A DNA stretch of 64,000 bases from Hypomyces perniciosus (GCA_008477525.1 SPDT01000001.1:4464001-4528000), one strand, 5' to 3'. Counted from the first letter of the stretch, positions 32,251 through 44,426 are shown. Notes: generated by a model not told the origin, from the letters alone. Program-made: numbers and translations.

Positions 32251-32659
32251 ATATTGTTGTAGTATGAGCACAAAATCCCGACTGATTATTGCCTCGGATC
32301 AACTAAGATCGAAGCCAGCTGTGAAAATCATTTGGGAAAAAGGCGATTACGACATCGACGTTGGAACCGATGATAGGATAAAGTACCTGGCAGTTGTCAA
32401 GAAGGACTTTGGGACTTCGTTTAGCCCACCGTTAACCATGATTGGGCTATGCAATTCGAGCAAGGAAGCTTGGGCAGAATTAGACCGGATGCTAAGGTGT
32501 ATGAGCTAGGCAGATGCAGAGCGGACAGCCTGGGGGGCAGACCTCTTGCCTTGCTACGTTGGATCGGGTGAACGTTTTGCCGAAGACGGCCGACTAGGTA
32601 CCACAGACGGATAGCTGCATGTTTGTGTTTCCCACACCTCTCCAACTAAATTCATCACT

Positions 32660-33902
32660 ATGGCCAGTCCAACTTTGACGTCCAGAGACTCAGACTCGCC
32701 AAGCTCTTGCGAAACTGGTCTCAATGCGAAGACGCCGCCGGAGAGATATAGAAAATTCCCTTTGACCCCCCCTGCATCTGATGAACGACGGGCAACCTGG
32801 AACTTCGATGCCAACACAGTGATAAGAGCCTTCCAAAACTATCGGGATCGGCCTCGCGCCTCTACTCCAGCAGCACTGATTGAGCTACGACCACAGCAAT
32901 TCCGCCAGCTGATGAAAGAGCTGGAATGCAACCCATCGTTGAATCAATACGTCGAAGACAAAGTGGCGTAGGCTTTCTACGAGATCCATTATCGCACAGG
33001 GCTGACAACACTACAGGTTCGACTACGATCCGGAAATTGGAGTTCTCAACATTCGTATGCCTACCCCGGTCCACGATTTCTTTTCCACATTTGTCGCAAA
33101 CGAAATACGCGAGCAGCTTCAACACATCGCTAAACAACGCGGCCCCGCCAGCGAATTCGCAGCCCAGATCGCGAATGGGGGCTCATCCCGTATTCTATTG
33201 ACGGATAATCTGACGGACGATATTCCATTGCAAAGACAACCAGACGCACAGTTCCAGCATGAGAAAGCCGTATATCCTGGGGTGGTACTGGAGGTATCAT
33301 ACTCCCAGGACGGGAAAGACCTAGACAAGCTGGCATGGCAGTATATACAAGAGTCGAATGGGGATATCAAAGCTGTGATTGGGATCGACATCAACTATGG
33401 TGGGAAAGCGTCGACGATATCATTATGGCGGCCATGTTTCTACCGGGAAGACGGTGATGAGCTGGATACTCTCGGGGTGAATAGGGAAATCGAGTGTGAG
33501 GTATGTAATCTTGAACCCACACCCTGGATGTTACTGAGCATTACGCAGCCATTCCGATCTTCGGACGGCTCCCATGAGAATCAGGCACAGAACCTCCAAC
33601 TGAGACTGAGTGACTTTGCTACGGACGAACTTTATGAAGTGTCGGAGTCGGTAACGCTGTCTATCACATACGGATGCTTTGCAGAACTTCTCGATCGGGC
33701 CGAGCAGTTGCAAAAAGTAAGGGAACAACGGACGGGTGTTGGGGTCAAGTCAAGAAAAATATTGAAGAAACGCAAACGATCATCCAGCCCAGCCGATTTC
33801 ATCCAATCTGAAGACGAGGCTCGGTTTCTTAGTGAGGAGCAAAGAGCTATGAACAAGGTCGCTGCCGAGGACGAGGATTTCCGGCCGAGGAAGAGAACCT
33901 AG
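32660..33902 (+). CDS. Uma2-like PD-(D/E)XK fold protein, uncharacterised
   Basis: Two exons (32660-32967, 33017-33902) with a 49-bp intron (GTAGGC...CTACAG) give 1194 nt, a 397-aa protein. Exon 1 is Ser/Pro-rich with a helical end; exon 2 opens with FDYDPEIGVLNIRMPTP. The core reads QPDAQFQHEKAVYPGVVLEV, then SYSQDGKDLDKLAWQYI, then IKAVIGIDINYGG, matching the Uma2-type restriction-like fold order: PD, a strand with the catalytic Glu (LEVSYS), then a lysine-bearing helix and a GIDI strand. The C-terminus is basic with a nuclear-localisation-like KKRKRSSSP. No disablement is visible. The role is unknown; a nuclear nuclease-fold protein is my reading. The fold assignment is by eye. Confidence 0.65.
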
Positions 33903-34639
33903 GACATATGAATGGGATGTCCATTTCCATCATAGCCGAGGTTATATTATCTTCGCCTGATAATGACCATGACAGACAGGAATTCCGCCATGGATATCAA
34001 CACGGAGGACCGTACGAGGATCCAGCTCGACTATGCCCTCTCCGGGGCACACCGGGAATATGTTTGGAGGCAAATATCTTTGGGATAATTAGTGTTTCAG
34101 GTGAAACGGTGAATGTAATTACGACTCGAGCGTGACAGTATTGAATGCAATCAATCTCCCGACAACATCAATAGGTTACTGCGGCACCCTACCGAACAGT
34201 CTACGGGTACATCGGGAGGATACGGAAGGTAAGTTAATGGGAGAATCCTTATGACTGGTGGTATTTGCGGGATCCAAGCTGATCCGTGCATGGTGCATTA
34301 TCGTAGGCTTTCTCACCATGCCTGGACGCACTCCCGGTTGCCGTTTGACGCACCGATATCGAGGAGTTTAAGCGGCGCAAAGATCCGTCCAACTAATTTC
34401 AGGGCATTAAGACGTTTGTAGATCATCTTTTTTTTGTTAACGCGTTATATTTGCGAGAAACTGAAGCGAGATGTCTCGAGGAGCGGACCACTGGACTTAG
34501 CAGTACCCGCAACGTCACGACAGACTGCGATGAGCTTCAAAAAGATGAAGATGACGCCACTATGGACCTTGACAACATACCCCGTCAGATTCTGTAGCCA
34601 TAACATCGAATCCCATGTGGTTGTTTGCAATTGTTGGGC
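33903..34639. other. Intergenic
   Basis: No motif-bearing frames. A T8-type run is present near 34428-34436. Confidence 0.4.
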
Positions 34640-35020
34640 CACCTCCATTATTGAGAATGTCACGGAGTTCAGGATGATCTGCTCCTAGCTTCATCTTGTG
34701 AGTCTCCGTCACCTACACAAACAACTCTTCGGCCTCTTTATACAGCCCTTCGTCTAAAAGAACGTGTGCTAATAATGATGTGCTTGCTATAGTTGACACA
34801 CCATCCCCTCCCAACCTCTTCTCCCGCGTCCTCCGTTATGTACAAGACCCGCCCATATTTCCTTGAGGCTGTCGTTCTTCGGCCTATACTCGATGGCCGC
34901 TTTAACGTGTTCAAAGAGCATCTGACAAGTTGTCCGGTTCTCGTGGTCTCCCGTCGGGAACGATGTCGCCACCAGTGCAATATACAGCTCCTCGAAAGCC
35001 TCCTACCATCCAGAGGCTTC
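34640..35020 (-). pseudogene. TPR-receptor relic (NB-ARC/TPR type)
   Basis: The minus strand reads EELYIALVATSFPTGDHENR, then TCQMLFEHVKAAIEYRP and SLKEIWAGLVHNGG, a block that in fungal NB-ARC-TPR proteins precedes the tetratricopeptide array. It is followed by LLAHVLLDEGLYKEAEELFV, a TAG, and VTETHKMKLGADHPE, a kinesin-light-chain-like TPR. The stop sits where the repeat normally has Gln (CAG to TAG). Neither a nucleotide-binding domain nor further repeats are found, so this is a truncated remnant. Confidence 0.6.
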
Positions 35021-36961
35021 CAGCCACTGCCGTCTGCGCTGCCGTCACCACTGGATTCTGAGTCTGTGCTCTTTCACGTACACAAATGACGTGTCGAAAA
35101 TGTGATGAATAACGTCATGTGTATTTATTTCGTGTCTTCATGAAATACTAGTGACATGTGGCCTTTCGATTCATTCTCCCCGCCAGGATTCGACCGCCAC
35201 TCTGACTTCTCTGGAGTGGCCCAGTTGTATAACAAAGATAATTGTCAAAGATGCGGCGGGGTTGGATTCACACAAGTGGTCTGTATCAATTGATAGAAGA
35301 TGCAATAGGTGGTGCGTTGATTGATCTGTCGTATGGCTTGTTGTCTGACCTGATGTTCTGTTGTGTGTGTTCCTCTTCCTACTAGTTTGGTTATCTATGC
35401 GCTCTCAAACTCTTATCGCGTGATCGATAGGCGCGCTTGACAAACACGACCCATCATCCCGTTGGACTTCCCGAGGGTAAAGAGCACATTCTTGTTACCA
35501 GTGTTAGTGGTAAGCTGGATAAATTTTCGGAGTCCCTTAACACTGTACTTCGTCAATCGATGAGTTCAGAGGATCCTGGATATGTTGGATGATCAGGGTG
35601 TTCCAGGTGAGACCCCCAGTCCCGGGCAAGAGCCAGGCACCTTGTCAAAAGATCAGTTTCTGCGAATTTTCGGCTATCTAGAGTACTGTAATTACAAGCT
35701 GAGGGCTTCCCCATGGGTCTTGACGGTTGTGAGAACACAAGAAGACGGAGTCAGCAAATGGAGCAAGCTGTACCTCAATGTGAATGTACTCGCGATGACG
35801 CAATCGTTAGGGAGATCAATGACAATCATATCCCTATCACCTACTTTTATTCTTAGGGCCATGCTCGATACCGTTGTTCAAATTGTTGTCAGCGTAAGCA
35901 CACATCAAGTTGATCGTAACTCGCTTGCTGTCAATATCCCACGGTTTGTTTGACCCGCAGAGGTATAACCTATGTTTTCAATATTTTGAAGCAACAAGCA
36001 GTGCATATGAGCGGTGATGACTTAACTGGTGTAGCTGTCGCCCCCAGGCCTGGTATCGAGGCTCGACAGCGGGCTTCCGAGCCATCATTTGGTCATCTCC
36101 CATCTTGGTGCTAGTATAAAGGACCTTTGGCAAGCAGCCAGGTAAGAGCACTATACCAATTCCAGATGGGCTGCTGGGAGGGTTTCGACAATCCAGTTAC
36201 AGCGTCAGGCTTTTCGATCTGGGGAAATAGGGGCGAATTACGCCCATGTGGTATACAAGAACCCTTATTAATGATGTTGGCAGAGGCAGCGAGTCGTCTG
36301 GGTGGTTGATAGTTCGGGGGAAAAGTTGAGCAACAGGAATATCACCAGGTCAGACCTTGAGTTTATAGCCACATGTTAGTCCATGATTGAATATACAATA
36401 TACTTCTCACTAACCCCGATAGCTCCTGGGGGGAATTTCGGTGCCGTCTTGACGCGGTATTTTCCACGCTCAAGTTATTGCCAAGCGTTTGTGTAGGTCT
36501 TCTCATAAACTTTCATTGGGAATAAACACCTTATATCTTCTGTCATCCTCTGCTCCATCATCAAAATGAAACACACCGATTTACGCATCAAATAGAAAGT
36601 CTTCACAGCCCAGCTCGTGACCTGAAGTGTTGGCTATTGATTGGTATGAGTTTTCACATCTTCCTGCCTTTAATCTACTTTTTTCTCGAGTTCAGCAGCC
36701 AAAAGGCTGGAAGGATAACTGGTTGGAAAAGAGCATGGTGATTGTGAATTGGGGTGAAGCAGCCAGAAGCTGAGTTTCTTATTACAAAAGGTCCTACAGG
36801 CATCACTCAATTACGTGTCAATATTCAAGGCCTGTCAAGCAGCTACTTTGGTCCATTTGCGCGCATCATATAGGCCAGGATAGTTGCAAAGGCGCCGAAA
36901 GAGATACAATTCGCATCAAGTGGCATTGCCTCAATGTCGAAGTTAGCTGCTAAATCTGGTC
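35021..36961. other. Intergenic, no supported gene
   Basis: Plus-strand frames at 35582-35953 and 36127-36309 are open but show no domain; I cannot distinguish them from chance or relics. The last ~100 bp lie downstream of the bZIP-like gene. Confidence 0.35.
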
Positions 36962-37520
36962 TCAATAATAATATCTACTCTCTACAAGGGCTTCCAATTC
37001 CTGCTGTGCACGGTACAACACTTTCTTCAACATCTCGTTCTCCTTGTGCAACTCCTGCTTTTTCTTGCGGTACACGCTGGCCGTCCTTGCATGGCGTTTT
37101 CTTTCGCTAGCTGCCTTTGAGGAGCCTGAATCATCTATCCGGACTGAAACCGGTGTCTCGCTCCCCGGCAGAGATATCATGTAGTGCAATGCTTCCTGGT
37201 CTGTCTGGGTCGTCATCTTCGTAGGGAGCCGTTCCTGGAACGGATCGGGAATATGGAATATCGGATGATGTTGTTGGCCATCGCCTAAAATTATGCTTAG
37301 ATGTCCTGATGATCGTGCCAAAGGCTGAGAATGAGCTACTTAGGTGTGAGCTGTCTGTTCTTACTGATCGTTGATGAAAACTAGGAATCTTACTTTGGGC
37401 CCCCTGTTGACTCCTGCAGGCTGAAGGTTGGTTGACGTGTGCAGTATTCGATGATGTCAAGTCTGGCATAGGATTGAGTACGTGTCTAAGATTCATTCTG
37501 GCAGTTCCTTTTTCCTCCAC
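36962..37520 (-). CDS. bZIP-like transcription factor, small
   Basis: Two exons (37520-37394, 37335-36962) with a 58-bp intron (GTAAGA...AAGTAG) give 501 nt, 166 aa. The N-terminus MNLRHVLNPMPD is typical of a family of fungal bZIP-like regulators; the true start may be this second Met (37496). The middle block MTTQTDQEALHYMISLPGSE, then VSVRIDDSGSSKAASERKRH, leads into a short basic region (SVYRKKKQELHKEN) and a leucine-zipper-like helix (MLKKVLYRAQQELEALV). The basic region lacks the canonical NxxAAxxxR spacing (SERKRHARTASVYRKKK), so DNA binding is uncertain. It is shorter than usual relatives, and the zipper ends abruptly in SRYYY. No disablement is otherwise seen. Confidence 0.55.
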
Positions 37521-39034
37521 TTTGGGAGATAACTTGATTTTTAGTTCTTGATGCTGTCTGAAAAGAAGAATACAGCCACAGGGGTTTAAAGCGAAGCCGA
37601 GGTCCTTATATTAGAAAGAGACGAGTTCGCAATACATGCCTTAGCTGCCTTCCATCGATTATATTTTCCTAGGCGGCATCAGGAGAATACCCGTTAAGAC
37701 GGAAGCTGGAGGTTTAGACATTTAAGAAGATCTCTTGTAGCTTTGAAAATCCTAATGGGGCCGAGTGCAAACAACTAGCCAACTGACCCGAGACATCATA
37801 GCGCAGGATTTGGATTGAGCAAACATCGCAACACCTAATCATATGCATCGGAGATATTATCTCAACCAATGGGGAGATCCAGTTGCAACCAACTATCTAC
37901 ATTATTCATATGCAGTTCTCCACAGGGAATACACACAGGCCTAGACAGGCAGGGGAATGGAGAAACTGGCATTACAGTGGCAATCGGAATGAATGGCCAT
38001 ATTTTGTACATGTGGAAATTTTGCGGGTACAAATCGGGCCATTACGTCTTCTAGCTGGGACTTGGTACATACACATTGTGGGGTACTACTTTAACAAAAA
38101 TCCATTTAGGGCCTTTTAATGCTATACTATGAAATTCGCATCTTGCTTGTCTGTCAACAGTGTCCACAAGTCTTTTATTACTGTAATTCTTCCCCTATAG
38201 CGACATTCAGCCGTTTCTCATCACTCTCTCGTCATGTACATGTACTGTTATGATTTCCCGTTTCATGCTGGGCACATGTTGAGTTGAGGGCGTACCCTGT
38301 AATCACTCCTACGCAAGTATTATCTACAGCGGGTTAGAGCATGGTTCGTGCGAAGAGAATTTCTATACATATAGATAGAACGTGGACACTAATTTTGGCC
38401 GCTACTGTACTCCATAGCATTGGGCTATTATAGGCTATAAAGCTTGGAAAATGCCTAGGACTAGAGCTGACTTCGGTTGCGCTTGGGCCAAATCCTATCA
38501 CTGTTAGGCTGGAATAGGAATCGTGCACCATAATTAAAGAAAGGGATAGCTAGCGTATGTCGCCTTCGGCCAAAAATGGACTTAAATGTAGGAACAGCTA
38601 ACGAAAGTACTCGTACCCCGGACGCTAATCCTGGTCGCTAGTGTACATACTAGTCATGGTGCGAGGTAAAAACTTTAGATACTTCCTACCTCGGCGGGTA
38701 ACTTTCGGGTTTGTTGGACGCTTTCCCAATGAGGTGACGACAGCAATGCAATGGTGGCTTCTGCATGTGACTAAAGTCTGCGACCATAGAGAATAAAAAA
38801 TTTGTGGAGACGAGCCTATCGAGATATAGTAGTTTCCATGGTGGACATGACAAATGATTTGGCTCTAGGCCAAGAAATACACAGACTAAAAAGAAATGTT
38901 AAAAAAAAAAACCCTTTAAAGCTTAAGCGCACCTGCATGTCCATTACAGCGCTGGTATACATGGTACTTTAGCTGTATCTAACTATGAATCGGGCTTGAA
39001 TATCAGAATATGTGCCTGCGGTAAGGCATTTCTT

Positions 39035-39130
39035 GCGTCCGCGTTTGCACTGTCCATGACGCACGTGATTTGTTGGTGGCTCCACTATGTACTTAGCAGG
39101 ACTTTTGGGTTACTTTCTAGCAGCGACAGT
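39035..39130 (+). repeat. Dispersed repeat, partial copy
   Basis: GCACTGTCCATGACGCACGTGATTT through CTTAGCAGGACTTT and TTACTTTCTAGCAGCG parallels the first third of the copies at 5960 and 48140. Confidence 0.5.
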
Positions 39131-39971
39131 GTCGTTATTCTAGGAAGTACATGAAGGGGAAACCGAATTGGTCCTCTTGCCTATTGCGATCATCCAGAGT
39201 CAATATCACACCTGATGAAATCGAAGGGCTTATCAAAATTGCAGCTGGCAACGGCGATAGCGAAATTGAGCAGCTCTTGGGGGAAGTGTAATACGGCTCA
39301 GGGCAGGCTTTCGCCTCGCTAACATGGAAGCACATTTGCGAAAGGCGCTTCTAGGATCCAGGTTAATCTTTACAAGTTCTCTTCTTATCTAGGCCAATTC
39401 CTCTACTTTCGCCTCCTCTATCTCAGCCACCAAGTGCTGTAAAGGCCCATGAGTACTCCAAAGCGGCAACTACGCACTGTCCTTGGGCGCCACCCTACCC
39501 AATTTAGAAAATGCTTTAACATAAAAAGGCGGACACCGGACCTGTGTGGCATCGTGAAAGTGATGGACTGGCAGAGCTTTTGTCACTTAATGTAGATGGC
39601 AACCTCAATCATGTGTCTCTGGGCGGGCGCAATATTTGGCACCGTTGTACGAAGTAGTAGATGTGATGATGGTCGTTCCTGCGACTGCGTTACCATTGTC
39701 GTTGTCACGTCACGCTGCTTGCTGGCTGTTGCCTTGTCGCCTGAGGCTAAAGTTTTCAGATTTCGACAAGTACGGAGTACCTGGGTCATAGTTGCATGTA
39801 GTTCAAGTTCACAGTGTGAAAAAAAGAAAACTCATATGCGCTCTGGGATACATGTCCGTGCGCTTCGATTCTTAGAAGAGTGTACTTTAATAGACGCCCA
39901 ATTCGCTCCCAACTGTAATACTAACTATTCCCGTTCTTATGCGCTCGACAACGGCGGAAAGGTAATACTGG

Positions 39972-39984
39972 GGTCAACGGTACA
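39972..39984. repeat. Second LINE target duplication, left
   Basis: GGTCAACGGTACA, identical to 44414-44426. Confidence 0.85.
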
Positions 39985-40321
39985 ATACAATACAATTTAT
40001 TGACGCCCGGCGGCTAAGCCGAAAGGGCAACTTTAGCTAGTGTACATGTGTCTTTCTCAAGTTTGTCATATCTCCCAAAAGCCCATGCGGTATCCTTCTT
40101 CTGTCTATCATGCCTTGCAAGTCTTGTGTCTTTCTACGTGTTCCCGTGGTTTGGTAATCTTTTATTAGCAAGCCAGCTTGGAGGCGATTCTACAAGTGTT
40201 CAGCGTCCTATCTTCGGCTGCTAAAGCGTTGCCTGCTGTTCGTGCCACGAGGTGATGAGTGTGGGTTAGGTAGGTCGTAAAGTGGGTTAGTGGGTTAGAG
40301 GTGCGGGTTCATCTCCCGCCG

Positions 40322-43300
40322 TTAATTTGCGTCTAGTCGGCCCGTGGCCATTGCGAACCGGATTGTTGCTCGCACTGCTTCTAGGTTTGGAGTCCATTTG
40401 TCGTTATCGGATGGCGACTTTCCTCCCAAGTAGAAGGAGATGTTGCCTCTTTGTGTTTCCGTACATTGAAGCATCTCTGTTCGGTATGTTGTCCACTTTC
40501 TGCATCGGAACAAAAAGTGGTCAACCGTCTCCCTTTCATATCCGCATTCGCACTGATCCGACGGTGCGGCATTGATTCGAAAGAGGTATGAGTTCAGCCT
40601 TGCCATACCTGTCCTGAGTTGAGCAAACACACTAGATTCGTTCCGCGACAGACTGTCGTAGAGTAGTCGTGTGTGCTTTCCTGGAAATGCTTTATCTATT
40701 CTCTTAGAATGCTTTCCGATGTCTTCCGGTAAGCACCTATCCTTTCGCTGCTGTGACTGTGCCAAGTTGAGCGTCGTCGATTGCATCCTGGGGAACTGAA
40801 GTTGCTGGGTAGCACCCTGTCGGGTGGCTTGTCGTGCTTGTTCTTTAGCTCGCTTAAGCAGTTCGTTTTCTTCGCTCGTAGGAACCCATAGGGCTGTTAC
40901 TGTGTTCCCGTTTTCACGCAACCCTTCAATCGAGTCGTAGATGCATCGGACGTATTCTTGTCCCGATTGTTGGTGCGGCTGTTTGAGCGTGAGCACGGCT
41001 GCTTTGTTACTTGTCAGCAGCGCAATGTTCCAGTGTCTAACCCTTGGTAGGTGTCGTCTTAGAGCGTATGCTATCGCTGCTAGTTCTCCGCTGTAGGGGT
41101 TCTGTTCCGTTCTCTTGCCCAGAGTGAAGGAGAAGGTCTCGGTCTTCGGGCCGCCGCGTATGGATGCCGGAATCTGGATGGCTCCTCCCACTCCCACCAG
41201 TTCGTTCCGCGCTGAGCTGCTGACTGCCACGCGAATGGCCCAACCTGTCTCTGCTTTGGCTGCTGCTGTTTCGTCGGCGATGGCATGCATACGCTCTTCC
41301 CACGGTGCTAATGTGAACGGGTTGATGGTTTCTAGCTTTTCCATCTCTATATCCTTGAGAGCTATTGTCACCTGATAGAGCGGCGACCGGTGGGATCTCC
41401 TGAATGCTCGGATGCGAGAGGTTATTCGACGGAGAGGGTTGGTCTCGGGCAGTGTGTGGATATCCGTCCACATTTTAATTGCCTTCCTCCATAACCGTTC
41501 TTGTACGGGGGCGATATGAGCCTCCGCTTCCGCCACGCTCGTCGCCACCTTGAGGAACGTCCCGACGATAGCCTGTGCACCTACTCTTTGGACCCGGTTG
41601 ATAGGCCCCGCGACCTTATCCTTGACTGCGTGCATCCATACATTGGAAGCGTAGTCCACTGCTGGGGCCACGGTGGCCGTGAACAGCTGCCGTGCCGTAG
41701 ATGGGGATACATTCCTCAGTCGTTTCAGCTCCATCGCGGCTCGTAGGCCCTTGGAGGCTGCTTCGGCAATATGCTCCTTGTACTTGAGACCGGAGTCCAT
41801 AATCACTCCTAGGACCTTGACACTCTCCTTCGGCTCGACGATTCGTCCTTTAATAGTGAAGGGTTCCGAGTCGCTTTTGTACTTTTTCCGAGTAAAGTGT
41901 ATAATTGCCGTCTTGTTTGCTTCGAAAGTTGCGCCGCTTCTCTTCTCCCACTCTAGGGCATCCTTGATGATTGCTTCGATGTCCTCGCGGTTGCTTTGAG
42001 CTGTCGGTCCTACGGCCCACGCCGTGAAGTCATCCACGAAGCTATCGCTCCTCCGTGGCAGTCGATGCGTCGTTGTACTAGATCTGCATTGAAGAAAAGA
42101 AACAAGATCGGCGATAGAGGTGAGCCTTGAGGCAGGCCTGCCTGTGGCAGGCTTCGCGTCTCGGCTGTTTGCCCATTAACTTGGATTGTCGCTGTGCGTT
42201 GTGAGCAAAAGGCCTCAATCCATCGAAGTAGCTTCTCCGGTATGCCTCGAGCTCTCATCCTTTGAATCAACCTTTCTTTGCAAACGCCGTTATACGCTCC
42301 TTTAACGTCAAAGCTCACTAAACTGAGGACCCGCCGACCCCGCCAGGCAGCATAGACCTGTTCCTGCAGCAACAGAAGCGCTTGCTCTGGTGATCGTTGT
42401 TTGCGAGCTCCAAAATGGTTAGTCGGAAGCAGGCCATATGTTTCTACTGCATGCGAAATTCTCTCCGCAATCACTGACTCCAGCACCTTGCCAAGCGTGG
42501 CTAGCAGCGAGATCGGCCGCCAGGCTTTTGCATCGGTGTAGTCATCTTTGTCAGGTTTCTTAAGCGGGATGATTTTTGCATGCCTCCATTGGTCGGGCAA
42601 CACACCCTCCTCGAGAGACGCACGGAATATGTCTAGTACTTGGTTTTTGACTACCGGCCAGGTTTGTTTCCAAACGACCACGGGTAGACCATCTTCTCCA
42701 GGCGCTTTCCATGGTTTTGCTGCGAGAAGTTGACGCTCTATCTCTTCCATCGTTAGATCAGGCATCGGGACCGCCGCGCCGCGCTGGGGCCGCTGTCCCT
42801 CGTCTTCAATATTCTCTGGAAGAGGAGGAAAGAAAGTGGTTAGAAGTTCCTCAGCTTGTTCCATGTTGTTAGTCGTGAACGTCTCGTCGGCTCTTTGAAG
42901 TTGCGGCACTTTGCCAAATGCTGTGTCGTCTCCCGACTTCAGGTATTTGGCTGCTTTCCAGATGTTGTTATTATCCGCCAGGAACTCCTCCCAATGGGTC
43001 TTCTTTTGTTTTCGGATGGCGTCATGGTACTGTTTGGCAGCACCTTTTGCCGTGTCCTCTAGATCCGGTCTTCTTCTCCCTGCGCGTCTCTCCGACCGAG
43101 CGCGGTTCCTCCAGTATGTGTATATTCGCCGGAGTTGTGTTAGATCATTCGTCCACCATCGTTTTGCGTATGGTGATGGCTTGGCTCTTGGTGTTAGGGC
43201 GTGGACCGCCTCTAGCACCACCGACATCAACTTGTCCGTTTTCTGCTGCACCGTGCCTTCCTTCAGCGGGGTGGGCCCCAGTGCGCTTGCAATCCTCGCG

Positions 43301-44130
43301 TTGATCTCTTTCCAGGGCGCATTTTTAAGAAGAAGACGCTCCTGCTGTTTCGGTATGGGAACGGCGGCATCGAACACTGTCTCGATCGCCTCGTGGTCTG
43401 ACCCATGGTTCGAGCCAAGGACCGCGCATTTTATTGTTGATGATGCGAGATCTTCCGAGGCCAAGACTAGGTCGATCGTTGACTCGTGGTCTCCACCATG
43501 CCATGTCTTTATGCCCCTGCGGAGCAGGCTGTTCAGGCCGAAGTCGTTCATCAGGTCGATTACCTGATCCGCCTCCCCCTGTCTTTCCAGTGATACATCA
43601 TCTCCTCCCCATAGCTGGTCGTGTCGATTAAAGTCTCCAGCTATCACCACATCCACCACCTTGCCTGCGTCTCGTCTTGCTTGCATGATAACACTGCGTA
43701 GTGTATCGCACGTTTCTCGGAGTGCCTGGGCATCCCCACCTGGCACGTACACTGATAATACCAGGACCAGTCGGTCCGGGAGCCGTATGATAGCCGCCGT
43801 TATATCTGGGGACTCTATCGCCAACTGCTCCGCCTCCACATCTTTATTCACCCAAAGCATACTCCGAAACGCCCACCTGCCTTCTCTCCATGCAGACGGA
43901 ACCATTTTCACCCACCCGTGGTGAAACATGGGCGTCGTTAAGAGCTGCCCTTGTATCTGCCGCGCTTGCGGCTCCTGGATAGCCAATACCGTTGCATCCT
44001 CAGTTTCTTTATCGTTCATCAAGCTATCGTGTACCGCTCCTTGTTTTCTCACATTCAGTTGTATCATGCGGAACGTTCTACTCATGCTGAGATGGGAAGA
44101 GCTTCCGGCAGTTTTTGCTAAACGATTCAT
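40322..44130 (-). pseudogene. LINE ORF2 with one frameshift at the RT active site
   Basis: Two overlapping minus-strand frames (44130-42010 and 42037-40322) form one ORF2. The first has the APE endonuclease ([26 protein letters not shown]) and RT motifs ([37 protein letters not shown]). The second begins at the catalytic motif ([10 protein letters not shown], preceded by SFV in that frame) and continues through thumb, RNase H-like region and a C-terminal CCHC-like CECGYERETVDHFLFRC. A single 1-nt shift near 42040-42060 separates them and destroys the protein. RNase H keeps SGELAAIAYAL but has AVSSSARN and LTSNKAAV where the two catalytic Asp residues usually are. Confidence 0.88.
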
Positions 44131-44413
44131 GCGGTCCTCCGCATGGGATGCATTTGAGGATCGTTTCTGTGCATACGCTGTGGTGATGTCCTACCTTGGC
44201 GCATCTGGCACACGCTTGGGGATTACGACATTGATAGGCTTTATGGTTGGTGATTTCCTGGCAGTTGTAGCATTGCTTTGGGCGCTCTCGTGGTTCGAAT
44301 ACGGAGGTGAACCCTGAAAGTCTTCCGGCATAGAAATGCTCTTCCCGAAGGAAGCGTTCTGCTTCCGACTGCTTGGTAAGATATACTACCATGGACCCGT
44401 AAGTTTTCGGGCC
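44078..44413 (-). pseudogene. LINE ORF1, C-terminal part
   Basis: The frame has GSMVVYLTKQSEAERFLREE, then three Cys/His knuckles: [29 protein letters not shown] and [15 protein letters not shown]. The 5' part is missing because the element is truncated at 44413; the frame beyond (to 44494) is flanking DNA. Its end overlaps the start of ORF2 by 53 nt. Confidence 0.85.
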
Positions 44414-44426
44414 GGTCAACGGTACA
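44414..44426. repeat. Second LINE target duplication, right
   Basis: GGTCAACGGTACA; the sequence after it (AGTTGGGAGCGAA) is the end of the dispersed repeat, so the element landed next to or inside an older repeat copy. Confidence 0.85.

Larger units (their letters stand above)
37521..39984. other. Intergenic with repeat fragments
   Basis: No gene supported. Pieces of the dispersed repeat lie at 39035-39130 and 39896-39917, and a TACGGAGTAC palindromic word near 39771. An A11-type run occurs near 38900. Confidence 0.4.
39985..44413 (-). mobile_element. 5'-truncated LINE, second family
   Basis: The element lies on the minus strand, with a 3' end carrying AATAAA and a TTGTATTGTATTGTA-like tail at 39985-40000. 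Its 5' end is cut inside ORF1 at 44413. Exact 13-bp repeats flank it (39972-39984 and 44414-44426), so it was truncated during insertion. The proteins belong to a Tad-like family different from the element at 22-28 kb: ORF1/ORF2 overlap by 53 nt and RNase H is degenerate. Confidence 0.9.

Noticed and set aside
40300..40325. tRNA T-arm-like hairpin GCGGG-TTCATCT-CCCGC
   Set aside because: Stem and loop sizes fit, but loop position 58 is T and no acceptor, D or anticodon arm can be built around it; it lies at the end of LINE ORF2.
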